From Emticicia oligotrophica DSM 17448 (GTDB taxonomy: Bacteria > Bacteroidota > Bacteroidia > Cytophagales > Spirosomataceae), in assembly GCF_000263195.1 (NCBI RefSeq), contig NC_018748.1:992001-1056000 (forward strand): a stretch of DNA of 64,000 bases, given 5' to 3'. The notes beneath the pieces were generated by a model that had not been told where the DNA came from, made no database searches, and saw only the letters and a program-made list of their open reading frames with translations. Below, one piece after another: positions 55,658 through 64,000 of the stretch (position 1 is the first letter of the stretch; each line of letters opens with the position of its first letter). A program made the translations under genes and the position numbers.

Positions 55658-56530
55658 ATGAAACGTTTACTTTGGCTATTTTTGCTAATAGGCTCTTTTG
55701 CTGCTTATGCTCAGCAAGGAACTATCAAAGAAAGCTTAAAAATCAAAAGTGCTACACTCGGCAAAGATGTAGAATACAGCATTTATCTACCCGCAGATTA
55801 CGACAAAACCAATCGCCAATATCCTGTACTTTACCTACTTCATGGCTATACAGATGACGAAACCGGCTGGACACAATTTGGGCAAGCTCCTGAAATAGCC
55901 GACCGAACTATCAATAGTGGTCAAGCTCCTCCGATGATTATCGTCATGCCCGATGCTGGCGTTTCTTGGTATATGAATAGTTTCGATGGAAAAACTAAAT
56001 TTGAAGATTTTTTCATAAAAGAATTCATCCCTTATATTGAATCAAATTACAGAATCCGTGCGAAAAAAGAATTTAGAGCTGTAGCTGGTCTTTCGATGGG
56101 AGGTTTAGGAACTTTACTCTTCTCTACTAAACACCCAGATATGTTTGTGGCGGCTGCTCCGCTAAGTGCTGCAGTTTGGACAGACGAGGAAATTATAGCA
56201 ACTGATAATACACGTTGGGAAAATATTTTCAGCGATTTATATGGTAAAAACCTCAAAGGGAAAGAGCGTCTCAATGAACATTATTACAAAAATGCACCTA
56301 TAAAAATCGTTGAAACGGCGAATGCAGAAGATTTGAAAAAAGTAAAATTCTATATCGACTGTGGCGATGATGACTTCTTAATTAAAGGCAATATGGCTTT
56401 ACACGCCATGATGATTGACAAAAAAATTCCACACGAATTTAGAGTACGCGATGGTGGCCACACTTGGTCTTACTGGCGAACGGCTTTACCCGAAGTCATG
56501 AAATTTGTGGGAGAAAATTTTCATAGATAA
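55658..56530 (+). CDS. Alpha/beta-hydrolase esterase (esterase D / feruloyl-esterase-like), exported
   Basis: 290 residues with a signal peptide (LLWLFLLIGSFAAYAQ). The hydrolase fold has YPVLYLLHGYTDDETGW, IIVMPDAGVSWYMNSFDG and nucleophile Ser146 in VAGLSMGG. The catalytic histidine lies in VRDGGHTWSYW. Such enzymes cleave acetyl or feruloyl esters on carbohydrates. A -7-like TATATTTG is at 55621-55628 without a clear TTG partner. It is followed 66 nt later by the second GMC pair. Confidence 0.9.
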   Translation: MKRLLWLFLLIGSFAAYAQQGTIKESLKIKSATLGKDVEYSIYLPADYDKTNRQYPVLYLLHGYTDDETGWTQFGQAPEIADRTINSGQAPPMIIVMPDAGVSWYMNSFDGKTKFEDFFIKEFIPYIESNYRIRAKKEFRAVAGLSMGGLGTLLFSTKHPDMFVAAAPLSAAVWTDEEIIATDNTRWENIFSDLYGKNLKGKERLNEHYYKNAPIKIVETANAEDLKKVKFYIDCGDDDFLIKGNMALHAMMIDKKIPHEFRVRDGGHTWSYWRTALPEVMKFVGENFHR

Positions 56531-56596
56531 ATCTAATCGTAAATGATTGATTAAATATTCGGATACATCATTTAACTCATACAAAACTTATAATAT

Positions 56597-57127
56597 ATGA
56601 ATCGCAGAGAAGCCATACAGAGAGTAACTTACCTATTGGGAGGAGTTCTATCAGCACCATTAATGGCTGGTGCAATGGGCGAAGTGCTAAACACTGGTGA
56701 AAGTGTGGCAGTAACAGCCGACCAAACAGCTTTATTAGCCGAAGTGGCTGATATTATCATTCCAACAACTGGAACCCCGGGAGCAAAAGCAGCAGGAGTA
56801 GAGAAATTTATTGTGAGAGTGATGCGTGATTGTTATGAGAAAGCCGAGCAAGAGAAATTCTACGCAGGTTTAGCGAAGCTTGATACCGATAGCCAAGCAA
56901 AATTTGGTAAAGGTTTCATGGCTCTTAATGTAGCACAGAAAAACGAAATGGTTAAACAAAGTACTGTTGATAATAAAGCGTTTTTCTTAACAATGAAAGG
57001 GTTGACAGTAACGGGCTATTTTACATCGGAAATAGGAGCTACACAAGCATTAGAATATCTACCAATTCCGGGTAAATTCGAAGCGTGTATTCCATTAAAA
57101 CCAGGTCAAAAAGCTTGGGCTTTATAA
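56597..57127 (+). CDS. Gluconate 2-dehydrogenase subunit 3-like small subunit (LacC-like), second copy
   Basis: 176 residues with a Tat-type start (MNRREAIQRVTYLLGGVLSA). The same conserved segment as the protein at 29939 is present (LLAEVADIIIPTTGTPGAKA; CYEKAEQEKF). It is the export and assembly partner of the GMC large subunit, whose gene begins 95 nt later. The two copies in the window are clearly related but distinct. Confidence 0.88.
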   Translation: MNRREAIQRVTYLLGGVLSAPLMAGAMGEVLNTGESVAVTADQTALLAEVADIIIPTTGTPGAKAAGVEKFIVRVMRDCYEKAEQEKFYAGLAKLDTDSQAKFGKGFMALNVAQKNEMVKQSTVDNKAFFLTMKGLTVTGYFTSEIGATQALEYLPIPGKFEACIPLKPGQKAWAL

Positions 57128-57222
57128 TTTCATCTAAAGAACTCAGCAGAAATTTGAGTTCACCCTATCAACGTGGTGAAAACCATTCAGTAAATAACCA
57201 ACTCTCAAATTAGTATTAAACA

Positions 57223-58938
57223 ATGGCAAACTTAAATATAGATTTAATTAAAGACCAAACTTACGATGCCATCGTAATCGGCTCAGGAATTTCTGGTGGA
57301 TGGGCAGCTAAAGAACTGACAGAAAAAGGCTTAAGAGTATTGATGCTCGAAAAAGGTCGCCAACTAGAGCACGTAACTGGCTACGAAAATGCCATGAAAG
57401 CACCATGGGAAAGCCAATATAATGGACGCCTCACGGTTGCCCAGAAAGAAAGCCACCCAAAACTTTCTCGTGATTATCCATACAATGAAATGACCGAGAA
57501 ATATTGGATGAACGACTCTGATGCACTTTACAAAGAAGATAAACGCTTCGACTGGTTCAGACCAAATATTGTTGGTGGAAAATCAATCATGTGGGGTCGT
57601 CAATCTTATCGTTTGAGCGATATAGATTTTGAGGCAAACTTAAAAGATGGCATTGCCGTTGACTGGCCTATTCGCTATAAAGATATAGCTCCGTGGTATT
57701 CTTATGTGGAGAAATTTGTTGGTATTTCAGGTGAAAAACTAGGTTTACCTCAATTGCCAGATAGTGAATTTCTTCCGCCAATGGAAATGTATTGTGTTGA
57801 GAAAGAAGTTCGTAAGCGTTTGGAAGCTAATTTCCCAGGCCGTACCATGACTATTGGCCGTGTAGCCAATCTTTCAGAAGCACGTAAAGAACAACTCGGA
57901 GTTGGTCGTGCGGCTTGCCAGTATCGTAATAAATGTTCTTTGGGCTGCCCGTTTGGAGCATATTTTAGTACACAATCGTGTACTTTACCTCCAGCTGCTA
58001 AAACAGGTCGCTTAACACTTCGCCCTGACTCAGTAGCTAAAGAAATTTTATTTGATGAGAAAACTCAAAAAGCAACGGGTGTTCGTATCATTGACACACA
58101 AACACTTGATGTGCGTGAGTTTTATGCAAAAATTATCTTTGTTTGTGGTAGTACATTAGGTTCAACAACTTTAATGTTGAATTCAAAATCAAATCGCTTC
58201 CCTAATGGCTTTGGTAATGATTCTGGTCAACTTGGTCATAACCTTATGGACCACCACTTCCGTACGGGTGCTTCGGGTGAATGGGAAGGAGATTTAGATA
58301 AATATTATTACGGACGTCGTGCTAATGGTATTTATGTACCTCGCTACCGTAATATCGGTAACGACAAGCGTGATTATATCCGTGGTTTTGGTTATCAAGG
58401 TGGCGGTAGCCGTCAGGGCTGGCAACGCAATGTAGCTGAACTAAGCTTCGGTGCTGATTTCAAAGAAGAATTAACTAAACCGGGTGTTTGGACAATGGGC
58501 TTTGGTGGTTTTGGAGAAACACTTCCTTACTACGAAAACCGCGTTTATCTACACCCAACCGAAAAAGATAAATGGGGACTTCCACTACCTGTTTTCGATG
58601 CAGAGTTGAAAGAAAACGAGAAGAAAATGCGTATTGATATGCAAAATGATGCCATTGAAATGCTCGAAAAATCAGGTGTGAAAAATGTAAAAGGTTATGA
58701 CCGTGGCTCATATTTGGGTATGGCCATTCACGAAATGGGAACTGCTCGCATGGGCCGTGACCCTAAAACTTCAGTATTGAATGGCAACAACCAAGTGTGG
58801 GGAGCGAAAAACGTATTCGTAACTGATGGCTCAGCAATGACCTCAGCTTCATGCGTAAACCCATCGCTTACTTATATGGCTCTTACAGCTCGTGCTGCTA
58901 ATTTCGCAGTTAGTGAATTGAAGAAAAAGAATTTGTAA
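57223..58938 (+). CDS. GMC oxidoreductase large FAD subunit, second copy (LacA-like)
   Basis: 571 residues, the same length as the protein at 30515. FAD loop GSGISGG (20-26), cysteines 232, 238 and 242 in C-x5-C-x3-C spacing, and catalytic His503 (IHEMGT) and Asn546 (VNPSLT) are in identical positions. The residues around the substrate pocket differ substantially (for example ERFDWFRPNIVGG replaced by related text), so the two copies probably handle different sugars. No signal peptide; exported with the small subunit. The heme lipoprotein at 59064 is a candidate electron acceptor. Confidence 0.9.
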   Translation: MANLNIDLIKDQTYDAIVIGSGISGGWAAKELTEKGLRVLMLEKGRQLEHVTGYENAMKAPWESQYNGRLTVAQKESHPKLSRDYPYNEMTEKYWMNDSDALYKEDKRFDWFRPNIVGGKSIMWGRQSYRLSDIDFEANLKDGIAVDWPIRYKDIAPWYSYVEKFVGISGEKLGLPQLPDSEFLPPMEMYCVEKEVRKRLEANFPGRTMTIGRVANLSEARKEQLGVGRAACQYRNKCSLGCPFGAYFSTQSCTLPPAAKTGRLTLRPDSVAKEILFDEKTQKATGVRIIDTQTLDVREFYAKIIFVCGSTLGSTTLMLNSKSNRFPNGFGNDSGQLGHNLMDHHFRTGASGEWEGDLDKYYYGRRANGIYVPRYRNIGNDKRDYIRGFGYQGGGSRQGWQRNVAELSFGADFKEELTKPGVWTMGFGGFGETLPYYENRVYLHPTEKDKWGLPLPVFDAELKENEKKMRIDMQNDAIEMLEKSGVKNVKGYDRGSYLGMAIHEMGTARMGRDPKTSVLNGNNQVWGAKNVFVTDGSAMTSASCVNPSLTYMALTARAANFAVSELKKKNL

Positions 58939-58960
58939 TTGATAATTCGATGGTTTCTAA

Positions 58961-58995
58961 GGAAGTCTTCGCTTCGAGCGAAGACTTCCTTTTAT
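58961..58995 (+). terminator. Intrinsic terminator after the second GMC pair
   Basis: GGAAGTCTTCGCT (58961-58973) pairs with AGCGAAGACTTCC (58977-58989), followed by TTTTA. Very stable stem. Confidence 0.92.
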
Positions 58996-59063
58996 TTTGG
59001 ACATCATTAAATTAAACTTAAATTTGAATCAATTTAAAGGTTTTAATTCAATAATCACAGCTC

Positions 59064-60575
59064 ATGAAGTTTTTTAAGATACTTAGCTATTTTTCATTTA
59101 TTGGTTTATTATTCACACTAAGCTGCAATAAACAATCAGAAGGAGAAAAACTGGCTCAAACGTATTGTGCTTCGTGTCATCTTTTTCCAGAACCTAAGTT
59201 ACTCGACAAAACCACCTGGAAAAACGGTGTTTTGCCCGTTATGGCTCAGCAGTTGGGCCTACAAATTATAAATGGCGAAGTTTATCCTAATATTCAACAA
59301 GGGGCTGATGGTAAGTTTGAAAGTCTCGCTAGTATCACTCCAGAAGAGTGGGAAAAGATTGTTGTATACTATGAAACCAACGCCCCTGAAAAACTTCCAA
59401 CCCAAAATCGTGAACTAATTTCAGCTATTAATCAGCAGTTTTTGGTCAAACCAATGACTATCCCACAAAGTAGTTTCCCTTCGCTTACCTACATTAAGAT
59501 AGATACTGCTAATCAACAGATTATTGCCGCCAGCGAAGCAACTTTAAGTGTATTTGATAAAACTACTAAACAGGTAGCAGCTAATAAAGTAAATGAAACT
59601 ATTGTAGATATCGACTTTGGAAATAGCTTAGCACAAAAGGGAAATAGAACGGGAACTTTCACAAATATTGGAATTTTGAATCCTAACGACCTCACCAAAG
59701 GTGAAATTCATAGTTTTCTTTTAAATGAAAAAAAGGTGTTTCAATCTAATGTCAAAATTATTGAAAATTTACCTCGACCTGTTCAAAGCAATGCCGTTGA
59801 TTTTGATAAAGATGGCTTAATTGACCAATTGATTTGTGGGTATGGAAATAAAAATGGAGCTTTAAGTTGGTATAAAAACTTAGGAAACAATCAATATAAA
59901 GAACAAATAATCAGGCCATTTCCGGGAGCAATCAAAGCTTATATTGATGATGTAAACAAAGATGGTTTGCCTGATATTTGGGTACTTTTTGCCCAAGCAC
60001 AAGAAGGTATATTTTTATTTTCCAATAAAGGAAAGGGCTTGTTTGAAACTAAAGAAATTTTACGATTCTCACCTATTTTTGGTTCTTCATTCTTCGAGTT
60101 AGTTGACCTAAATAAGGATGGTTTTAAGGATATTATTTATACCAGTGGTGATAATGCCGACTATTCGAAAAACCAACTCAAAAACTATCATGGAGTTTAT
60201 GGATTTCTGAACGATGGCAATAATAATTTCAAACAAACATTCTTTTACCCTATCAATGGAAGCTTCAAGGCAATGGCTCGTGATTTTGATAAAGATGGAG
60301 ATTTAGATATTGCTACTATTGCCTATTTCCCTGACTTCAAAAATCAACCTAAAGAAGGTTTTGTCTATCTGGAAAATAAGGGGAATTTTAATTTTAAAGC
60401 GTCATCAATTAAGGAAGTAAACGCAGGAAACTGGCTTGTAATGGATGCCGCCGACATTGATGCCGACGGCGATGATGATATTGTGCTTGGAAATTTTGAC
60501 CGAAATAAGCGTGGGGCAATTAATAATTCTAAAAAAGACACCTCAGTTTTACTTTTGGTCAATAAGTTAAGGTAA
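59064..60575 (+). CDS. FG-GAP-repeat lipoprotein with an N-terminal heme c motif
   Basis: 503 residues, a lipoprotein with lipidated Cys21 (LLFTLSCNKQ). A single heme-binding site CASCH (35-39) is followed by FG-GAP calcium loops (DFDKDGLIDQLICG, DVNKDGLPDIWVLF, DLNKDGFKDIIYT, DFDKDGDLDIATIAYF, DIDADGDDDIVLGN). Such heme c plus propeller lipoproteins are found in Bacteroidota; the propeller probably binds a partner or ligand. Next to the GMC pair, it is a plausible electron acceptor, replacing the missing LacB-type cytochrome. That is inference. Confidence 0.85.
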   Translation: MKFFKILSYFSFIGLLFTLSCNKQSEGEKLAQTYCASCHLFPEPKLLDKTTWKNGVLPVMAQQLGLQIINGEVYPNIQQGADGKFESLASITPEEWEKIVVYYETNAPEKLPTQNRELISAINQQFLVKPMTIPQSSFPSLTYIKIDTANQQIIAASEATLSVFDKTTKQVAANKVNETIVDIDFGNSLAQKGNRTGTFTNIGILNPNDLTKGEIHSFLLNEKKVFQSNVKIIENLPRPVQSNAVDFDKDGLIDQLICGYGNKNGALSWYKNLGNNQYKEQIIRPFPGAIKAYIDDVNKDGLPDIWVLFAQAQEGIFLFSNKGKGLFETKEILRFSPIFGSSFFELVDLNKDGFKDIIYTSGDNADYSKNQLKNYHGVYGFLNDGNNNFKQTFFYPINGSFKAMARDFDKDGDLDIATIAYFPDFKNQPKEGFVYLENKGNFNFKASSIKEVNAGNWLVMDAADIDADGDDDIVLGNFDRNKRGAINNSKKDTSVLLLVNKLR

Positions 60576-60617
60576 ATTTTTCTTGCTACAAGATATAACA
60601 GAAAAACAGCCCTATTC

Positions 60618-61604
60618 TCAAACTAAGATTTCTTTCGCATAAGCAACACATTTAGCTACTTCTTTCACAGCATTTGAGCCTTCTGGAACATCATATTCCA
60701 ACTCAACCGTTGCTGGGAATTTGTATTTCTTGGTTTTCATTAAGTTCAAAATTTCTTTGAGAGGAGTATCTCCTTTACCCCACTCCAAATTACCTTTACC
60801 ATCTGCCGTACGGTCTTTGATGTGCATACTCGTAATGCGGTCGTGTTTAGCTTGGATTAAAGCCAACAACGATTCCTTCGTATTCTTCCCTCCTACTGCA
60901 ATGTAGTGACCACAATCGAGATTCATCGAATTGTATGGTGATTGGCTCAATGCTTCGTCCCAGAGCGTATCAGTAGCCTGTAAGTGTGCATGATAACCAA
61001 CATATACTTTGTGTTTTGAACCAAAATCACCCAAACGCTTCGTTTGTGCCGAATCTGTTGGTAATTCTAAAGTAACAGAAGTTGCTCCCAATGCTTTGGC
61101 AGCTTTCATACCATATTCAATCTCGGCATCAGTATTATTAGCACCAAAAGCGTTAGGCTTAAAAGCATAAATCGTTACACCTGCGTCATTAAACTTCTTA
61201 CGAATTTCTTTAAATTTATCCATCGAAGTCGATGCCCTCCAAGCAGCCACTTGCTTGCCATATTCAGCCAATTGTGCTTTTTGCTCATCTGTCAACTGTG
61301 GACGCTGTCCTCCACGTGCTGGTGGCGAAAATTTTACAGGACTTTTCGGTTTTCCAGCAAAATCTTCAGCGGGGTCGCCCATCATTTCAATGGCACTTAC
61401 ATTCGCATCAATGCAAAATTGTAATAATTGGTCAATATCATGAGGCATACTTCTAAATGAATACGTAATCGCACCAATTTGAACACCCCCGAATTTTGAA
61501 TTGGGTTTATCAAGCCAATTTATTTTGTTTTTGCTAAGTAGAAGTCCGAGTGTGGCCATCGGAGCAACACTTATAAAATCTCTACGAGAAAGTTGATTTT
61601 TCAT
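60618..61604 (-). CDS. Sugar phosphate isomerase/epimerase-like protein, Tat-exported, second copy
   Basis: 328 residues with a Tat signal (NQLSRRDFISVAPMATLGLL). Barrel segments include GVQIGAITYSF, ANVSAIEMMGD, SVTLELPTD, VYVGYHAHLQATD, MNLDCGHYIAVGG and SMHIKDRTADGKGNLEWGKG, with metal-binding Glu/Asp/His residues. Residues ~85-105 hold an insert (PPARGGQRPQLTDEQ) similar in character to that of the first copy. The gene is convergent with the heme/FG-GAP lipoprotein, with only 42 nt between stops and no visible terminator there. Substrate unknown. Confidence 0.88.
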   Translation of the reverse strand: MKNQLSRRDFISVAPMATLGLLLSKNKINWLDKPNSKFGGVQIGAITYSFRSMPHDIDQLLQFCIDANVSAIEMMGDPAEDFAGKPKSPVKFSPPARGGQRPQLTDEQKAQLAEYGKQVAAWRASTSMDKFKEIRKKFNDAGVTIYAFKPNAFGANNTDAEIEYGMKAAKALGATSVTLELPTDSAQTKRLGDFGSKHKVYVGYHAHLQATDTLWDEALSQSPYNSMNLDCGHYIAVGGKNTKESLLALIQAKHDRITSMHIKDRTADGKGNLEWGKGDTPLKEILNLMKTKKYKFPATVELEYDVPEGSNAVKEVAKCVAYAKEILV

Positions 61605-61886
61605 TGTTTATTAAGATTTGAATAGATAGAGTTTGGATAAATTAATTTATAAAATAATACTGTAAAATTCTTTATTGGGAATAGACTCATCATTAAATTA
61701 ATTCAATGAATAAAAGAACAAAGGAATGTCTTCAATTCATTAGACTGAATCAGTTTAGTATATTATTTTTATTTACGCTAAAATCGTAATTTTAAGCAAT
61801 ATCAGAAAAGATAATTGAAAATAAATTTCTTGATAAATCGCTGATTTTCAAAAGCTTACTTAATATCAATAAAAATTAATTTCTAG

Positions 61887-62762
61887 TTATTTAGTTGGGA
61901 ATCCACTATTTCTTAAGACATCAAAAAACATCCTAGTTTCTTCTACTTTACTACTTCCATTAATATCAAAATACCAGAAAGTCTCCAGCTCACCTTTGTG
62001 CATAGAGCTATTCATATCGCCACTTTGAGTTTTATGACAAGCTTTTACCCAGTCGGCAACAATCATATAGCTATGTTTATTATTTTCACCAAAACCATAC
62101 GAGCGGTCGAAATAGAAAACAGGGGCAGTAGATAATATTTGGGTTTCGGGATAAGCCTCTAATTGTGTAAATGAATAGGTATAATTTTTATTAAGTGAAC
62201 GACCACCTAAAATTACAGGCTTTTTATCTTTCATTCGCTGCACTGCTCTTAATGCCAAAATTGAAGCTGTTTTATGATGAGCGTGCTGCTCTTCACTTGG
62301 AATCAGGCAAATCACATAATCATACTGTCCTTCCTTCAGAATTTTGTCTAACTTTCTATCACAGAAATCAATATCCCAGCGTTGTCCAGCCAAAAAGGGT
62401 AGCGGGTCGAGCTGATAATAATCATCTACTTGGTCGAAAAAATAAAAATTTCTAATCCCCATTATTTCTCCCGAACATAAGAGTTCTTTTTTTCGAAGTA
62501 AAGGAAGATACGTACGTCCAACCGTAGAATCAGTTAAGTTTTTTCCGTAGTATGATGAAGCAACCAATCCATTATAACCTCCCGAACCATCAGTAATTAA
62601 AGCCAAATCAGCAGTACCTTTCATTTCGTGAGTAATTTTAAAGATAGTCGCTGGAAACATCGTTTCATCATCTGGATGAGCAGTAACAATTAAGACCCTC
62701 GGGCCTTGCGAAATGCCCATATAACTAACCAATAGTAGGATAAATACAAGTATCTTTTTCAT
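61887..62762 (-). CDS. PIG-L family deacetylase, exported
   Basis: 291 residues with a signal peptide (MKKILVFILLLVSYMGISQ). The metal motif AHPDDE (residues ~28-33; VLIVTAHPDDETMF) and a second histidine segment (EEQHAHHKTASILALRA) are diagnostic of the LmbE/PIG-L fold. Such enzymes remove N-acetyl groups from sugars such as GlcNAc derivatives. It is followed downstream (61605-61886) by a 282-nt AT-rich gap in which I see no feature. Confidence 0.92.
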   Translation of the reverse strand: MKKILVFILLLVSYMGISQGPRVLIVTAHPDDETMFPATIFKITHEMKGTADLALITDGSGGYNGLVASSYYGKNLTDSTVGRTYLPLLRKKELLCSGEIMGIRNFYFFDQVDDYYQLDPLPFLAGQRWDIDFCDRKLDKILKEGQYDYVICLIPSEEQHAHHKTASILALRAVQRMKDKKPVILGGRSLNKNYTYSFTQLEAYPETQILSTAPVFYFDRSYGFGENNKHSYMIVADWVKACHKTQSGDMNSSMHKGELETFWYFDINGSSKVEETRMFFDVLRNSGFPTK

Positions 62763-62803
62763 AGAATAGAGTAGTGAGTAAGCATTAAGGAAGGCCTAAA
62801 ATA

Positions 62804-62837
62804 AAAACGTTCAGTAAACTAAATTACTGAACGTTTT
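62804..62837 (-). terminator. Intrinsic terminator after the HEAT/heme gene
   Basis: AAAACGTTCAGTAA (62804-62817) pairs with TTACTGAACGTTTT (62824-62837). It lies on the minus strand just downstream of the gene at 62846. Confidence 0.85.
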
Positions 62838-62845
62838 TTGATTTT

Positions 62846-64000
62846 TTACTTTAAATTCGATAAAAATTCTACTACATCTCGAATCTCTCTTTTTGAAAGC
62901 AATGAGCCCATTGGAGGCATACTCGATGGCATATTTTCTCGTTTAGCAATGCGTGAAAGTGGAATTTCCAAAGGTTCGGCATCAGAAGTGGTAATAACTA
63001 ACTCATGCTCAGTTTCTTTGGCTAAAATACCCGTTACTTCTTGACCATCTTTTAGTTTCAAGGAAACAGTTCCGTAACCAGGTGAGAGGCGAGCACTTGG
63101 CTCAACAAGAGCTTGTAGAAGCTGCTCACGTGTGAGTTTACTACCAATTTTGGCTAAATTTGGTCCAACAGAACCACCTTCTCCACCCAAATTATGACAA
63201 CGCACACATTGGGCAGTAGAGTTATAGTTGAAAATATTTCGACCTTCATTACGGTTTCCACCAAATAATGATTCCATATATTCATCCATTGGCGAAGCCC
63301 CCGGTTTTATTGCGGCCACCTTCGCTTTTAAATCTTCTGAACCTGTAGCATCAACGGCTTCTTTCAATTCTAAAGAAACACTTGGCGAAAGTTTTTTATC
63401 GCTTAATTGTCCAATCAAATCAGATAAAATATCTTTTGTTTTATCAAGAGCTAATTTACCTAATACAATTAACATCTGCTGTTGTTCTTTTATACCGCCT
63501 TTTGTGAAAATTGTATTGACAATTGCGGGTAAGCTTTCTTTCGAAACATTATTATTATTTAATAAACTCAAAGCTACTGTTCGCACACTTTCGTTTTTAT
63601 CATCCATTCCTTGCTTAATTGCTACTTCTATTTGCGAATAGTTAAGTTTATTCAACGCTGGTAAAATAGCTGCTTTTACTTTGGCATTATCAGAACTTGT
63701 ATAAATACTAGCTAACTCACTATTGAAATCTGGGATATTCAATTCAGTTAATAAACCAGCCATTGCGATGATAGTTTCTGGATTTGTCTCTTTCAAGAAA
63801 TTACCAATATATGGCTGAATTTTAGCTTTTACCAAAGCTCCATCACGCTCTAATTTTCCACGATATCTACCATCTACTCTATCCAAAACCGATGGGTTAT
63901 TCCAAGTACCTAAAGTAGCTAAAGCTTCGGCTTTGATATTATCTTTAATATCAGTTCTTGTAGAAAAATTAATCAATAAATCAACTTCTTTGGCAGTTCC
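62846..64000 (-). CDS. HEAT-repeat protein with a C-terminal heme c domain (5' truncated by window edge)
   Basis: At least 385 codons; the frame is open through the last base, so the start lies outside the window. Helical HEAT-like repeats (KVKAAILPALNKL, ESVRTVALSLLNNN) precede a cytochrome-like domain with heme motif CVRCH, then GGSVGPNLAKIGSKLTREQL and LLQALVEPSARLSPGYGT. The last part (VSLKLKDGQEVTGILAKETE) matches the haem-binding C-terminal domain (TIGR02603 type) best known from Planctomycetes and Bacteroidota. The N-terminal part of such proteins is often a PQQ-type dehydrogenase propeller, but that portion is not visible. It probably transfers electrons in the periplasm. Confidence 0.85.
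   Translation of the reverse strand, partial: GTAKEVDLLINFSTRTDIKDNIKAEALATLGTWNNPSVLDRVDGRYRGKLERDGALVKAKIQPYIGNFLKETNPETIIAMAGLLTELNIPDFNSELASIYTSSDNAKVKAAILPALNKLNYSQIEVAIKQGMDDKNESVRTVALSLLNNNNVSKESLPAIVNTIFTKGGIKEQQQMLIVLGKLALDKTKDILSDLIGQLSDKKLSPSVSLELKEAVDATGSEDLKAKVAAIKPGASPMDEYMESLFGGNRNEGRNIFNYNSTAQCVRCHNLGGEGGSVGPNLAKIGSKLTREQLLQALVEPSARLSPGYGTVSLKLKDGQEVTGILAKETEHELVITTSDAEPLEIPLSRIAKRENMPSSMPPMGSLLSKREIRDVVEFLSNLK

Overview
The window comes from a low-GC Bacteroidota chromosome, most likely Cytophagales (Emticicia/Spirosomaceae-like; the genus is a guess from gene content). The evidence is a SusC/SusD pair, Bacteroidota-type promoter elements (TTG and TAnnTTTG), Tat-signal sugar isomerase/epimerase proteins, GMC oxidoreductase pairs, an ECF sigma factor beside a membrane-anchored anti-sigma-like protein, and FG-GAP lipoproteins. 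I see no rRNA, tRNA, transposase, phage gene or CRISPR array. Coding density is high, and many transcription units end in clear hairpin terminators.

Layout. 1-9.1 kb holds mixed housekeeping and envelope genes: the end of a SulP anion transporter, an OprB-like porin, a DUF2490 protein, CrtZ, recA, two unrecognised envelope proteins and a sulfatase. 9.1-13.0 kb, on the minus strand, is an ECF sigma factor with a membrane protein carrying seven copies of an anti-sigma-like cytoplasmic motif and a C-terminal barrel-like domain, followed upstream by a six-repeat PepSY-like lipoprotein. 13.2-19.3 kb, also minus, is a compact catabolic cluster (SDR, zinc-less ROK kinase, SIS sugar isomerase, MetE-like zinc methyltransferase, UlaG-like metallo-hydrolase, Gfo/Idh oxidoreductase) with a divergent AraC regulator and a 23-bp tandem repeat array. 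20.4-28.0 kb is a two-component system followed by a complete CzcCBA-type heavy-metal RND pump. 28.2-37.7 kb is mixed: a lipoprotein, thiL, a GMC dehydrogenase pair, hisB, ruvC, a flippase-like protein with a GT2 glycosyltransferase, and a membrane dipeptidase.

38.2-64.0 kb looks like one large sugar or glycoside acquisition and oxidation region. SusC/SusD, an ASPIC/FG-GAP lipoprotein and a plug-only TonB-type protein are followed by a divergent NrtR-like regulator with a broken Nudix box. Next come a PQQ sugar dehydrogenase fused to cytochrome c, two Tat-exported isomerase/epimerase-like proteins, two esterases, a second GMC dehydrogenase pair, a heme c/FG-GAP lipoprotein, a PIG-L deacetylase and the end of a HEAT-repeat/heme protein. 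No classical glycoside hydrolase is present. The set is rich in redox enzymes (FAD, PQQ, heme c, and a probable Fe-S motif), so substrates may be processed by periplasmic oxidation rather than simple hydrolysis.

Two regulatory observations stand out. A 34-nt element built on ATTGTATC-N5-GATACAAT occurs both in the regulator/PQQ-dehydrogenase intergenic region and upstream of susC, identical at 29 of 34 positions, which ties the transporter and oxidase genes into a probable regulon. The anti-sigma candidate has a seven-fold repeat of a motif that, as I recall, is normally single in this protein type.
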